Below, piece after piece: positions 1-7,729 of a stretch of DNA of 46,487 bases; the stretch's first letter is position 1, and each line of letters opens with the position of its first letter. Source of the DNA: an uncultured Brachyspira sp. (GTDB lineage Bacteria > Spirochaetota > Brachyspiria > Brachyspirales > Brachyspiraceae); assembly GCA_949300355.1 (NCBI GenBank), contig CASGDY010000001.1, forward strand, positions 1-46,487, in the 5' to 3' direction. A program made the translations under genes and the position numbers. The notes beneath the pieces are model-generated. The model saw only the letters and a program-made list of their open reading frames with translations. It ran no database searches and was not told the origin of the DNA.

Positions 1-16
1 GATATATAAATATTTT

Positions 17-1173
17 TTAATTATTATTCACTCTATGTTTTATATAATGTCTGAAATATAATGTAAGAGATATTGCTATAATCATTATTATAGCAGCGTA
101 TATAGGTAAATGCTTATATTGAACTCCAAATGACAGCAGTATTCCGCCGTATTTAGCACCTATAGCATTTCCTAAATTAAATGAACTTTGATTAAAAGTA
201 GATGCTAAATTAGTAGCTCCTTTAGCCTGTTCTACAACCAATGACTGAAGTATAGGGCATATTGCAAATCCAGCTATACTCCAAGCAATTAAATCAGCAA
301 TCATAGGTATTAGTTTTGTATTAACATATAGCATTATTATTTGTATTATAATCATAAGTATCATTATTGATATTAAGGATTTTATTAAACTTTTATCTCC
401 AAGTTTTCCGCCTATAAAAGTACCTATTGTAAGTCCTGCTCCTATATAAAATAATATTTTTATAACAGTTTCTTTATTAACCATTGTAACTTTTTGAAGT
501 ATAGGATCTATATAAGTAAATATTGTAAATAAACTTGCTGATGTTAATACAGATAAATAGAGGTATGAATACTCTTCTATGTCTCAATATTTTAAACTCT
601 CCTATAGCATCTCCGCTAGGCATAGGTAAATTTGATGGAATCGATATTAACAATGCTAATACTGCAAGTACTCCTATAGCACTTACAAGATAGAATGTAG
701 CTCTCCATCCGAATTGTTCTCCTATATGAGTGCCTATAGGAACACCCAATATATTTGCCAAACTTACTCCCATAAATACTACTGCAATTGCTTGAGATCT
801 TTTATTTTCTCCTACCATGCCAGCGGCTACAACCGATGCTATTCCAAAAAAAGTACCATGACATAAGGCAGCTAAAAAGCCTTGCCGCCATTAAAAAATG
901 ATAATTTGGAGCTATAGCACATAAAATATTTCCAGCTATAAACATAATCATTAAGAAAATTAAAGTTATTTTTCTTGAAAGCCTCATTGTAAGTATAGCA
1001 AGTACAGGTGCCCCTACAACAACCCCCATAGCATACATTGATACTAATGCACCCGCTTGAGGTATATTCACATTTAAATCTTTAGCAACTTCAGACAATA
1101 ATCCCATTATAACGTATTCACTTGTACCAATACCAAATGCAGAAAAAGTTAACATAAATATAGCAAAAGGCAT
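17..1173 (-). pseudogene. MFS drug/sugar exporter, YdhP/AraJ-like (DHA1), two frameshifts
   Basis: Three adjacent minus-strand reading frames together make one 12-helix major facilitator protein of about 385 residues. The N-terminal piece begins MPFAIFMLTFSAFGIGTSEY, and the conserved GAFGIGT, MGLL, YA.GVVVGAP and GGKLGD-like segments resemble E. coli YdhP/AraJ, proton-driven efflux carriers of the inner membrane. The first break is at 874-878: removing one base from the A5 run (T5 on the coding strand) turns LFSCL into the family-like LLAALCHGTFFG. The second is near 555-557, where removing one base of AAA gives PLLSVL running into FTIFTYIDP. The frame is otherwise open and well conserved, so decay is recent or the breaks are sequencing errors. 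The substrate cannot be told from sequence. Confidence 0.85.
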
Positions 1174-1211
1174 TTTTATAATCTCCGATTTTTAAAATTA
1201 ATTAGCTGAAG

Positions 1212-1239
1212 ATTTTATATTTATTTTTTTATCTGTCAA
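1212..1239 (-). promoter_or_regulatory. sigma70-type promoter for the MFS gene
   Basis: On the minus strand TTGACA (1239-1234), a 16-bp spacer and TAAAAT (1217-1212) lie about 40 bp upstream of the MFS start codon. Confidence 0.55.
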
Positions 1240-1353
1240 TTAGCATTTTATTAATTTTATTAGTACGGCTGATATATTTTTATAATTATATTTAATATGT
1301 TGAAATCGTACAAATATTGATTTGTGTTTTTTATTGAAGAAAATGTGCTTTTA

Positions 1354-1390
1354 TTATAAAAAAGCCGTTATAATTGATATTATAACGGCT
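1354..1390 (-). terminator. Rho-independent terminator of rpsF-ssb-rpsR
   Basis: A perfect 12-bp stem (1363-1374 with 1379-1390) with a 4-base loop is followed on the minus strand by a T-rich tract. It lies 24 bp after the rpsR stop codon. Confidence 0.9.
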
Positions 1391-1414
1391 GTAAATATTT
1401 TACTTATTTAAAAA

Positions 1415-1747
1415 TTAATATCTAGTTTCATAAGGTAAAAGTGCTATATTTCTAGCTCTTTTAATAGCTTTAGTAACTAATCTTTGATGCTTAGAGCAAG
1501 TACCGTTTAAACGTTTAGGTATGATTTTACCGCTGTCTTTAACATATCTTTTTAATAATTTAATATCTTTGTAATCTAATACATCAATATTGTTTTTGCA
1601 GAAGTAGCAAACTTTTTTCTTAAAGAATTTTTTTCTTCCGTCTTTTTCATTTAATTCTTTATTGAAATGAGGCTTTTTTTCGCCTTTAGCTTTTATTTCT
1701 TCTTCATTATTGTTATTTTCTACATTTTCTGTATTTTCTAAATCCAT
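1415..1747 (-). CDS. rpsR: 30S ribosomal protein S18
   Basis: This is the small-subunit ribosomal protein S18, which pairs with S6 on the 30S platform. The core begins near residue 45 with VCYFCKNN and runs to the typical end ARNIALLPYETRY; the HQRLVTKAIKRAR helix is clear. Cysteines in CYFC and later GTCSKHQR fit the zinc-binding type of S18. The protein has 110 residues against about 75 usually, because of an N-terminal extension of some 40 residues that is first acidic and asparagine-rich and then lysine-rich. It is the last gene of the rpsF-ssb-rpsR operon, 33 bp after ssb, and is followed by a strong terminator. Confidence 0.97.
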   Translation of the reverse strand: MDLENTENVENNNNEEEIKAKGEKKPHFNKELNEKDGRKKFFKKKVCYFCKNNIDVLDYKDIKLLKRYVKDSGKIIPKRLNGTCSKHQRLVTKAIKRARNIALLPYETRY

Positions 1748-1780
1748 TGTTTTTCTCCTAAAAAATTATACTTTTAATTA

Positions 1781-2212
1781 TTAAAATGGCACTTCATCAT
1801 CATCTTCAAAGCTGCCTAAATCAACACTTCCGCTGGATGCAGAAGGAGAATAGGCTGTATCCATACCAGCAGCAGCATTACCGGAAGAAGCACCAAGCAT
1901 CTGCATAGACTGCATAATGATTCTTACTTTAGATCTAGCTGCATTAGTATCTTTATCCTGCCATCTTTCCTGTCTTAAAGTACCCATTATAGCAACTTGT
2001 TTGCCTTTTGTAAGGTATTTGCTTACAGTTTCCGCCATTTTTCCAAAAGCAACAACATCGAAGTAATTAACTTCAGTAGTATTTTTGCTGCTTACATAGT
2101 AGTTATTTGCTATAGAAAACTCTACAACAGCACTTCCGCTAGGTAAATATTTAGATACAGGGTCTGCTGTAAGTCTTCCTATTAAAGTTACGCTGTTAAA
2201 ATCTGTTGCCAT
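1781..2212 (-). CDS. ssb: single-stranded DNA-binding protein
   Basis: SSB coats single-stranded DNA during replication, repair and recombination. The OB fold covers residues 1-110, with the typical opening FNSVTLIGRLTADPV, the segment YFDVVAFGKMAETVSKYLTK, and RQERWQDKDTNAARSKVRII. A short glycine/serine-rich linker leads to the acidic tail DDDEVPF, the usual docking tip for partner proteins. The length of 143 residues is slightly shorter than E. coli SSB because the linker is short. It sits 12 bp after rpsF, the standard position between the S6 and S18 genes. Confidence 0.97.
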   Translation of the reverse strand: MATDFNSVTLIGRLTADPVSKYLPSGSAVVEFSIANNYYVSSKNTTEVNYFDVVAFGKMAETVSKYLTKGKQVAIMGTLRQERWQDKDTNAARSKVRIIMQSMQMLGASSGNAAAGMDTAYSPSASSGSVDLGSFEDDDEVPF

Positions 2213-2224
2213 AATAAAACCTGT

Positions 2225-2575
2225 TTAAGCCTCTTTAGAAGCTTCCTCATTATTAACATTTTCTTTATTATTTTCTTTTTTATTTTTCTGAATTATTTCA
2301 TCTAAACGAACTATTATGAATCTTAATATGCTAAGTTCATATCGTAATTCTTTTTCAATGTTAGCTAAACTGTTGCCGTCGCATCTGAAATGATAATAAT
2401 AGAATTTACCCTGATTTACTTTACGAATAGGGTAGCTTAAATTATGAATACCATAATCAGCTTCATTAAATATTTCAGCATGATAGTTTTGAAGAATAGT
2501 TTTTACATGATCTTTTGCAGTTTGATGCACAGCGTCATTGATTTCTGTTACGAATAATATTTCATATTCTCTCAT
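2225..2575 (-). CDS. rpsF: 30S ribosomal protein S6
   Basis: S6 binds S18 and the central domain of 16S rRNA. The protein starts MREYEILFVTEINDAV, matching the usual S6 N-terminus. The frame extends upstream to 2626, but that ATG has no ribosome binding site, whereas the ATG at 2575 has AAGGAG nine bases ahead. This start gives 116 residues. The segments GIHNLSYPIRKVNQGKFYYYHFRCDG and ELRYELSILRFIIVRLDE are typical. The C-terminus is a lysine/asparagine/glutamate-rich tail. It is first in the rpsF-ssb-rpsR operon. Confidence 0.95.
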   Translation of the reverse strand: MREYEILFVTEINDAVHQTAKDHVKTILQNYHAEIFNEADYGIHNLSYPIRKVNQGKFYYYHFRCDGNSLANIEKELRYELSILRFIIVRLDEIIQKNKKENNKENVNNEEASKEA

Positions 2576-2656
2576 TGTTTTTAACTCCTTGGACAAAGCT
2601 TCTCCGATTTTTATTGATTTAATCATAGAAGCGAAGTATGTATTTTTAATTAAAGT

Positions 2657-2685
2657 ATGATAAATTATTTTTTACAAAAAGTCAA
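2657..2685 (-). promoter_or_regulatory. sigma70-type promoter of rpsF-ssb-rpsR
   Basis: On the minus strand TTGACT (2685-2680), 17 bp and TATCAT (2662-2657) give a well-spaced promoter about 80 bp before the S6 start. The leader of about 75 nt could carry S6:S18 autoregulation, but no specific structure was identified. Confidence 0.65.
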
Positions 2686-2757
2686 TATATATAACTTTAT
2701 TATTAAGTTATGTTTATTAAAAGCATAAAAAAATCTCTATAAGTAAACATAATGCAT

Positions 2758-2785
2758 TTGATTTTATTATTCAATAATGTATAAT
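2758..2785 (+). promoter_or_regulatory. sigma70-type promoter for the exported protein gene
   Basis: TTGATT (2758-2763), a 16-bp spacer and TATAAT (2780-2785), 29 bp before the start codon at 2815. It diverges from the rpsF promoter. Confidence 0.65.
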
Positions 2786-2814
2786 AATGAATAATAAAAA
2801 TCTTGGAGAACAAA

Positions 2815-3711
2815 ATGAAAAAATTACTAGTTATGTTTTTGTTTGTAGCTGTAAGTATCTCTGCTTTTGCTTATGAAACAGTTCCATACATGTTCCACAA
2901 TATGGTTCCTTATGGAATTACTCCAGATGAAGTTAATGAGATATTAATGGCTTCTAATTTCTCTTCAGCTGCTGCTGAGCCTATAAGCGGTACATTTTAT
3001 GTTAGTAAGTATCCAGATCCTGATTTAGTATGGTATAATCCTCATACTATGAATTGGATAAATGTTAAATTCACTACTAATGATGTTTCTGAGCTTTTCA
3101 CAAGAGATTCAAGTATTTTATACTTTAATTATGTAGTTACTAATGAATTTAAATGTATGGTAGTTAGAGCTGACAATATTAATGATGATGCTACTTTAGC
3201 AGGAAAACAGACTAAATGGGCTTATAAATTCTTCTTCCATGAAGATAAGTTATTTGCTGTAAGTGCTGTTTATGAAGGTGATTATACTTTAGAACAATAC
3301 AAATCAAGAAATGAAGGTAAAGAATATGCTCACCCTGGTTATGTAATGTCTAGAGGTTTATTCAGCAGAACTTTAGGCGGATTCCATACTAAATACGGCG
3401 GATTCCATAACAGCAGATATTCTACTTTTGATGATTTTACTTCTATGAGATATGGTAATTACATGAATCAATCTGCTAATACTTCTTTAGCTGTTTATTA
3501 TGCTACTTACGGCGGTAAAAACATTAATTTTGTAGCTTCTTATGTAGATAATTTCAGAATGCAGCCTATAGCTAACAGATTCCAAAAATCTTATTATGAA
3601 AATTATTTTGATTTTGCTGATGTTCCTGTAGGGATACCGCCTGAAATTAATCCTCCTAAAGAAGAGAATGCAAATGAGAATAATACTCAAGCTACTGATA
3701 ATGCTCAGTAA
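2815..3711 (+). CDS. exported protein of unknown function
   Basis: I do not recognise this family. The frame opens with a TTG at 2803, but GGAG at 2805-2808 lies eight bases before ATG 2815, so the protein starts MKKLLVMFLF and has 298 residues. Residues 1-20 form a signal peptide with probable signal peptidase I cleavage after SAFA; there is no lipobox cysteine. The mature part is rich in Tyr, Phe and Asn and has a short repeat, GGFHTKYGGFHNSRY, near the middle. It ends in a low-complexity Pro/Glu/Asn tail, so it is probably periplasmic or surface-located. It is monocistronic, with its own promoter and terminator. It does not look like the FlaA flagellar sheath protein. Confidence 0.85.
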   Translation: MKKLLVMFLFVAVSISAFAYETVPYMFHNMVPYGITPDEVNEILMASNFSSAAAEPISGTFYVSKYPDPDLVWYNPHTMNWINVKFTTNDVSELFTRDSSILYFNYVVTNEFKCMVVRADNINDDATLAGKQTKWAYKFFFHEDKLFAVSAVYEGDYTLEQYKSRNEGKEYAHPGYVMSRGLFSRTLGGFHTKYGGFHNSRYSTFDDFTSMRYGNYMNQSANTSLAVYYATYGGKNINFVASYVDNFRMQPIANRFQKSYYENYFDFADVPVGIPPEINPPKEENANENNTQATDNAQ

Positions 3712-3731
3712 TTGTAATTGATTTTAATAAA

Positions 3732-3767
3732 TAGAGAGTCTGTATTTTGCAGGCTCTCTATTTTTTT
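3732..3767 (+). terminator. Rho-independent terminator
   Basis: An 11-bp stem (3732-3742 with 3750-3760, one G-T pair) and a 7-base loop, followed by seven T. It ends the exported-protein transcript. Confidence 0.9.
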
Positions 3768-3797
3768 ATATTATGATTTAAAAAATATATTTATTTT

Positions 3798-3826
3798 TTG
3801 CAAAAAACGTATATTTATGATATAAT
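3798..3826 (+). promoter_or_regulatory. sigma70-type promoter of gatA
   Basis: TTGCAA (3798-3803), a 17-bp spacer and a perfect TATAAT (3821-3826), 56 bp before the gatA start. Confidence 0.6.
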
Positions 3827-3881
3827 CTTCCAAATTAATAACTTTTATTATATTTCTATTTAATATGAGAGGTTTTTTACT

Positions 3882-5330
3882 ATGGAGTTAAATGAATTGA
3901 CTATAATTCAAATAAGAGAAAAATTAAAAAATAAAGAAATAGATGCTCCTACATTAGTTGATTCTATTATTAAAAAAATAGAAGAAGACAATAAAAGAGA
4001 TGATAAAATATATGCATATCTTGAAATTTTTAAAGAAGAAGCATTAGAACAGGCTAAAAAAGCACAAGAGAGAATCAATAATAGTGAAGATTTGCCTTTG
4101 CTTGGTGTTCCTTTGGCTATTAAAGATAATTTATGTTATAAAGATCATTTGATGACAGCTTCTTCAAAAATGCTTGAAGGCTATAAAGCTCCTTATACAG
4201 CTCCAACAGTTCAGAGATTAATAGATAATGGTGCTATTATTATAGGCAGAACTAATATGGATGAGTTTGCTATGGGCGGTACTACAGAAACTTCAAATTA
4301 TGGAATTACTAGAAACCCTAAAAACAGAGCTCATGTACCTGGCGGTTCTTCAGGCGGTTCTGCTGCTGCAGTTGCTGCTAATTTTGCTTTCGGTGCTTTA
4401 GGAAGTGATACAGGCGGTTCTATAAGACAGCCGGCTTCTTTCTGCGGTATAGTTGGTGTTAAGCCTACTTACGGAAGAGTTCCTAGACTTGGATGTGTTG
4501 CTATGGCAAGCAGTTTAGACCAAGTAGGACCATTAACTAAAGATGTTAAAGATGCTGCTTTGATGACTAAAATTATAGCTGGTTTCGATCCTAAAGAATC
4601 CACTACTTTAAATATACCTGTTCCTGATTATGTTGCTGCTTTAGATGGAAATATTAAGGGTATGAAAATAGGACTTGCTAAAGAATATTATGACACAGAT
4701 TTAATATCTCATGATGTTAAAGAAAATGTTATGGATGCTATAGGTAAATTAAAAGATCAAGGTGCTGAAATTGTTGAGATTAGCTTACCTAATGCAAAAT
4801 ATGGTTCAAGAGTTTATACAGCAGTTATGGATGTTGAGGTAGCTTCTAATATGGGAAGATATGACGGTATAAGATACGGATATCACCCTAAAGGCGATTT
4901 CAATTTAGATGAATATTACTATACTTCAAGAAGTGTAGGACTTGCTTTTGAAACTAGAGCTAGAATATTATTCGGTACTTTAATGACAGGTAAAAAATTC
5001 TTCTACAGTCATTATCAGCATGCTTTAAAGGTGAGAAAACTTATGCAAATGGATTTTGACAATGCATTCAAAAATGTTGATGTTATTGTTTCTCCTACTT
5101 CTCCTGTAACTGCAGGTCTTTTAGGTACAAGAGATCAAACTGACAGTGCTTTAAGTTTCTTGGCTGATAGTTATGTTTCTAATATTAACTTGGTAGGACT
5201 TCCTGCTATGAGCGTACCTTGCGGAGCAGATAAAAACAATATGCCTGTAGGTATTCAATTCATTACTAAACAATTTAATGAAGTTGATATGTTTAGAATG
5301 GCTTATGCTCATGAATTAGCTAATAAATAA
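3882..5330 (+). CDS. gatA: Asp/Glu-tRNA amidotransferase subunit A
   Basis: GatA releases ammonia from glutamine for the GatCAB complex, which turns Glu-tRNA(Gln) (and often Asp-tRNA(Asn)) into the correctly charged form. The whole 482-residue protein is the amidase-signature fold. The catalytic triad is visible: Lys81 in LAIKDN, cis-Ser156 in GGSSGGS, and nucleophile Ser180 in SDTGGSIRQPA. FCGIVGVKPTYGRVPR and the C-terminal LPAMSVPCG and MPVGIQFI are typical of GatA rather than other amidases. The length is normal. gatC and gatB are not adjacent, so the subunits are encoded apart. It is monocistronic, between its own promoter and a terminator. Confidence 0.96.
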   Translation: MELNELTIIQIREKLKNKEIDAPTLVDSIIKKIEEDNKRDDKIYAYLEIFKEEALEQAKKAQERINNSEDLPLLGVPLAIKDNLCYKDHLMTASSKMLEGYKAPYTAPTVQRLIDNGAIIIGRTNMDEFAMGGTTETSNYGITRNPKNRAHVPGGSSGGSAAAVAANFAFGALGSDTGGSIRQPASFCGIVGVKPTYGRVPRLGCVAMASSLDQVGPLTKDVKDAALMTKIIAGFDPKESTTLNIPVPDYVAALDGNIKGMKIGLAKEYYDTDLISHDVKENVMDAIGKLKDQGAEIVEISLPNAKYGSRVYTAVMDVEVASNMGRYDGIRYGYHPKGDFNLDEYYYTSRSVGLAFETRARILFGTLMTGKKFFYSHYQHALKVRKLMQMDFDNAFKNVDVIVSPTSPVTAGLLGTRDQTDSALSFLADSYVSNINLVGLPAMSVPCGADKNNMPVGIQFITKQFNEVDMFRMAYAHELANK

Positions 5331-5337
5331 TTGATAC

Positions 5338-5364
5338 AAAGGGGGCTTTAATGCCTCCTTTTTT
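5338..5364 (+). terminator. Rho-independent terminator of gatA
   Basis: A 9-bp stem (5338-5346 with 5353-5361, one G-T pair) and a 6-base loop, running into a T tract. It starts 8 bp after the gatA stop. Confidence 0.9.
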
Positions 5365-5461
5365 ATTTAACTTATTTTTTATTATAATAATGTTTTATAA
5401 AATTTATATGTATATACATAAACAATTATATTTTGTCAAAAATAAATTGTTTAAATTTAAA

Positions 5462-5650
5462 ATATTTGCAGGGCTTTGCCCTGCGAAGCACACAGTCGTG
5501 CCAGACCCCCAGTTCTTTTTGTGACCAAAAGAACCAGGCGAAGCCCGCCTACAGCGAAAGACTGCATTTGATGAAATCCATATCACAAAGTGTACCCAAA
5601 CTAAGTCCACATACGATGAGGGTAAGCCCAACTTATTTTGTATGACGACT
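5462..5650. repeat. GC-richer hairpin-rich repeat island A
   Basis: The gap 5331-5845 between gatA and the TusA-like gene holds no convincing gene. This part is clearly richer in G+C than its surroundings and packed with hairpins: GCAGGGC/GCCCTGC (5468-5484), GTTCTTTT/AAAAGAAC (5512-5534) and AGGCG/CGCCT (5536-5550). Its right end (5619-5640) recurs inverted at 7580-7602. The two overlapping open frames here are on opposite strands, lack ribosome binding sites and do not read like protein. It is best read as a degenerate non-coding repeat. Confidence 0.6.
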
Positions 5651-5744
5651 CCTTTGTTGAAAGTCTATATTTTATCTTAAATTAATAATTTATATTACAT
5701 GTAAGACAAAATTAGTATGATTTAGTATGAATTTTACACTTGCA

Positions 5745-5800
5745 TTTTCGCGAGGCGTGCCTGCGGCAGCAACTTTGATGAAGTCACGGCAAAAAAGTTT
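5745..5800. repeat. repeat island B, related to island A
   Basis: A second GC-richer patch in the same gap. It shares the word TTTGATGAA(A/G)TC, preceded by GCA, with island A (about 5564-5579) in direct orientation, and includes AGGC-GT-GCCT. The sequence between and around the islands is plain AT-rich DNA with no gene. Confidence 0.4.
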
Positions 5801-5845
5801 ATAATTTTATATAAACTACATCATATAATATTGATAATTAAAATA

Positions 5846-6079
5846 TTACTTTACTTTTATTAAGGTTACAAGTATATCTTCATTTTCTATATTTTTGAAA
5901 GTACCTTCATAACCGTATTTTTTGCATCCTCTTATAACACTTTCACAGCTTGAATGTCCGCTTACCAAAACTTCTATAATAGTATCTAATTCTGTATTAT
6001 TAATAGCGGCACATTTGGCCTGAAAAGAGGCTTGAGAACATGACATTCCTCTAGTATCTACTTTTATAGTATCCGGCAT
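5846..6079 (-). CDS. TusA-family protein with variant active-site motif
   Basis: A 77-residue protein with the small TusA/YedF fold, whose members carry sulfur or selenium as a persulfide on a conserved cysteine. The frame is open to 6181, but AAGGA eight bases before ATG 6079 sets the start at MPDTIKVDTRGMSC. The segment VDTRGMSCSQA matches the family's LDxRGxxCPxP, but both prolines are gone and only Cys14 remains. There are further cysteines at 23, 45 and 52. It is about 270 bp downstream of a YedE-like permease gene on the same strand, the usual partner of TusA-like proteins (TsuA-TsuB, YedE-YedF). A role in handing on imported thiosulfate or selenium-type sulfur species is inferred. Confidence 0.85.
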   Translation of the reverse strand: MPDTIKVDTRGMSCSQASFQAKCAAINNTELDTIIEVLVSGHSSCESVIRGCKKYGYEGTFKNIENEDILVTLIKVK

Positions 6080-6299
6080 AGCAATTTCCTTTTGATTAAT
6101 TAAAAAATGAGTAATTTGTAGTGTTTTTTTGAAAATTGTGGAAGTTTTATTTAGAAAAATTCTTATTATTATAATAAGCATTATATTTTTTATCTAAATC
6201 TTTTTTATGATCTCTGCCTTGTATTATCATAACTTTATTAAGTTTTAAGAATACAAAGCAGAGGCAAAGTTCATTATATTACTTCCAAAAATTTGTTGC

Positions 6300-6345
6300 G
6301 GTATATTTCCCTTTATATTACGGCAGCACACGGCTGTACAAGAAA
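6300..6345. repeat. short repeat remnant between the TusA-like and YedE-like genes
   Basis: The 270-bp gap between the two genes contains AGCACACGGCTGTAC (about 6326-6340), which resembles AGCACACAGTCGTGC in island A (about 5488-5502). The rest of the gap is AT-rich with no gene or clear terminator. Confidence 0.3.
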
Positions 6346-6349
6346 TATA

Positions 6350-7435
6350 TCAATTAGCGGTATTTTCTTTCATTGTAAAACCAATTATTATACAAAATAC
6401 CAAACCTAAAATAACAGCTCCCATTCCATAAGTAGTAGGGCCCGAAGTTGAACTTGCTAAATTAAAGTTATGAGCAAATCCGGCACCAACTAACATACCT
6501 ATAACGAATATAAAACTGTCCATATTACCTTCCGCAGATTGTATCATTTGTCTTCCAGGGCATCCTGTACCTAAAGTAAATGCCAAACCTGTAAGAATCA
6601 TTGATACAGTATTCCATAAAATATTTGTATGGGCTATTGGCTGATTTTCCATAGAAAAAGTGAATCTGTTTGTTATTATGTTTACTATTAAAGCAGCAGC
6701 AATAAAAGCTATAACACCTTTAGTCATATGGAAATCTTTCATAAATATTCCGTCTCTAAGTCCTCCTACAGTACAGAATCTTGATTTTTGAGCTATGAAA
6801 CCTATAACTATTGAAGCTATTAACCCCACAATTACAGGAGCTTTCATGCTTCCGGGGCCTGATTCAGAGAAGAATATTGGACCGCCTTCAGAAAATTTAG
6901 TTTGTTTCAATAATAAAATCAAAAGCATTATTGATATAACTAAAGGCAATAAACCTACTAACTTATTTTTATAAGCTTTTGGCTGACCTAAAGAGAAATT
7001 TTGTTTCCAGAAGAAAACTCCGATTCCTCCGCCTATAATGATGCCTATTAAACCAAATATTCCGTTAATATCTCCTCCAGCCACTCTAAGCAAAGTTCTC
7101 CAAGGACATCCCAAGAAAACTAAAGCACCGATCATAGCAAAGAAGCCTAAACAGAATCTTATAATAGGCGAGCTTCCTCCCTTAGGAACGAATTCTTTAG
7201 AGAGTATTGCCGAAACTGATGCACCTATAACAAGTCCTATTAATTCAGGTCTTATATATTGTACAGCAGCCGCTCTATGCAATCCGACAGCTCCGGCTAA
7301 ATCTCGGGTAAAGCATGCAATACATATACCCATATTAGCAGGATTGCCCATTACAGAGAGCCAAGCAGCTATAGCACCTATAACAGCACCGGCTATTATA
7401 ACTCCTATAGAGCTTGTGAAAATGTCTTTCTTCAT
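6350..7435 (-). CDS. YeeE/YedE-family permease (putative selenium or thiosulfate importer)
   Basis: A 361-residue multi-pass inner-membrane protein. The family has an internal repeat, seen here as two cysteine motifs, GCPWR (Cys110) and GCPGR (Cys292), with further cysteines in GICIAC (38, 41) and RFC (221). In the thiosulfate importer YeeE/TsuA of Spirochaeta thermophila a line of conserved cysteines forms the substrate path. The whole-length pattern, including LHRAAAVQYIRPE and GGSSPIIRF, is closest to proteins annotated as YedE family putative selenium transporters, so selenium is possible. The ATG at 7435 is preceded by AAAGGAG at 6 bp; the TTG two codons upstream is not used. The TusA-like gene follows. 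Confidence 0.85.
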   Translation of the reverse strand: MKKDIFTSSIGVIIAGAVIGAIAAWLSVMGNPANMGICIACFTRDLAGAVGLHRAAAVQYIRPELIGLVIGASVSAILSKEFVPKGGSSPIIRFCLGFFAMIGALVFLGCPWRTLLRVAGGDINGIFGLIGIIIGGGIGVFFWKQNFSLGQPKAYKNKLVGLLPLVISIMLLILLLKQTKFSEGGPIFFSESGPGSMKAPVIVGLIASIVIGFIAQKSRFCTVGGLRDGIFMKDFHMTKGVIAFIAAALIVNIITNRFTFSMENQPIAHTNILWNTVSMILTGLAFTLGTGCPGRQMIQSAEGNMDSFIFVIGMLVGAGFAHNFNLASSTSGPTTYGMGAVILGLVFCIIIGFTMKENTAN

Positions 7436-7493
7436 TTTCAACTCCTTTAATATATTTTTGCGTAATTTTATAATAAAAAATATTTATTATCAA

Positions 7494-7522
7494 TATATAC
7501 TGAAAATTTTTAAGTTTGTCAA
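7494..7522 (-). promoter_or_regulatory. sigma70-type promoter of the YedE-like gene
   Basis: On the minus strand TTGACA (7522-7517), a 17-bp spacer and TATATA (7499-7494), about 60 bp before the start codon. Confidence 0.6.
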
Positions 7523-7544
7523 TTTTTTTGTTGTTCTTTTTCCA

Positions 7545-7620
7545 GCCACACGCCTACCTAAAGGTACTTACTTCGGTCGCAAAATAAGTGGGGGCTTACC
7601 CTAAGGGTACGCTTTACCAG
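7545..7620. repeat. repeat island C, inverted relative to island A
   Basis: A GC-richer patch directly upstream of the YedE-like promoter. Positions 7580-7602 read CAAAATAAGT then GGGGGCTTACCCT, which is the reverse complement of 5619-5640 apart from one substitution and one extra G. A local inverted repeat surrounds TTACCCTAAGGGTA. Confidence 0.5.
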
Positions 7621-7729
7621 ATATTAAAAATAAAATGTAATTGTTTAGATATAGTATATTTTTTTGACAATTATTGTTATTTGTTTTAAAATAAATAATT
7701 ATTTTATAATACAATTATGGATTTTAATT

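Noticed and set aside
2576-2626. Longer rpsF start giving 17 extra residues
   Set aside because: The upstream ATG has no ribosome binding site, while AAGGAG precedes the internal ATG that matches the family N-terminus.
2815-3711. FlaA flagellar sheath protein
   Set aside because: It has a signal peptide and suitable size, but the sequence does not show the FlaA pattern I know.
5404-5645. Two overlapping open frames on opposite strands (75 and 70 codons)
   Set aside because: They lie in a hairpin-rich repeat island, lack ribosome binding sites and read as low-quality protein; the open frames follow from the GC-richer composition.
7038-7604. 188-codon plus-strand frame antisense to the YedE-like gene
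   Set aside because: It is a shadow of a well-supported membrane protein gene on the minus strand, with proline/isoleucine-rich translation and no start signal.
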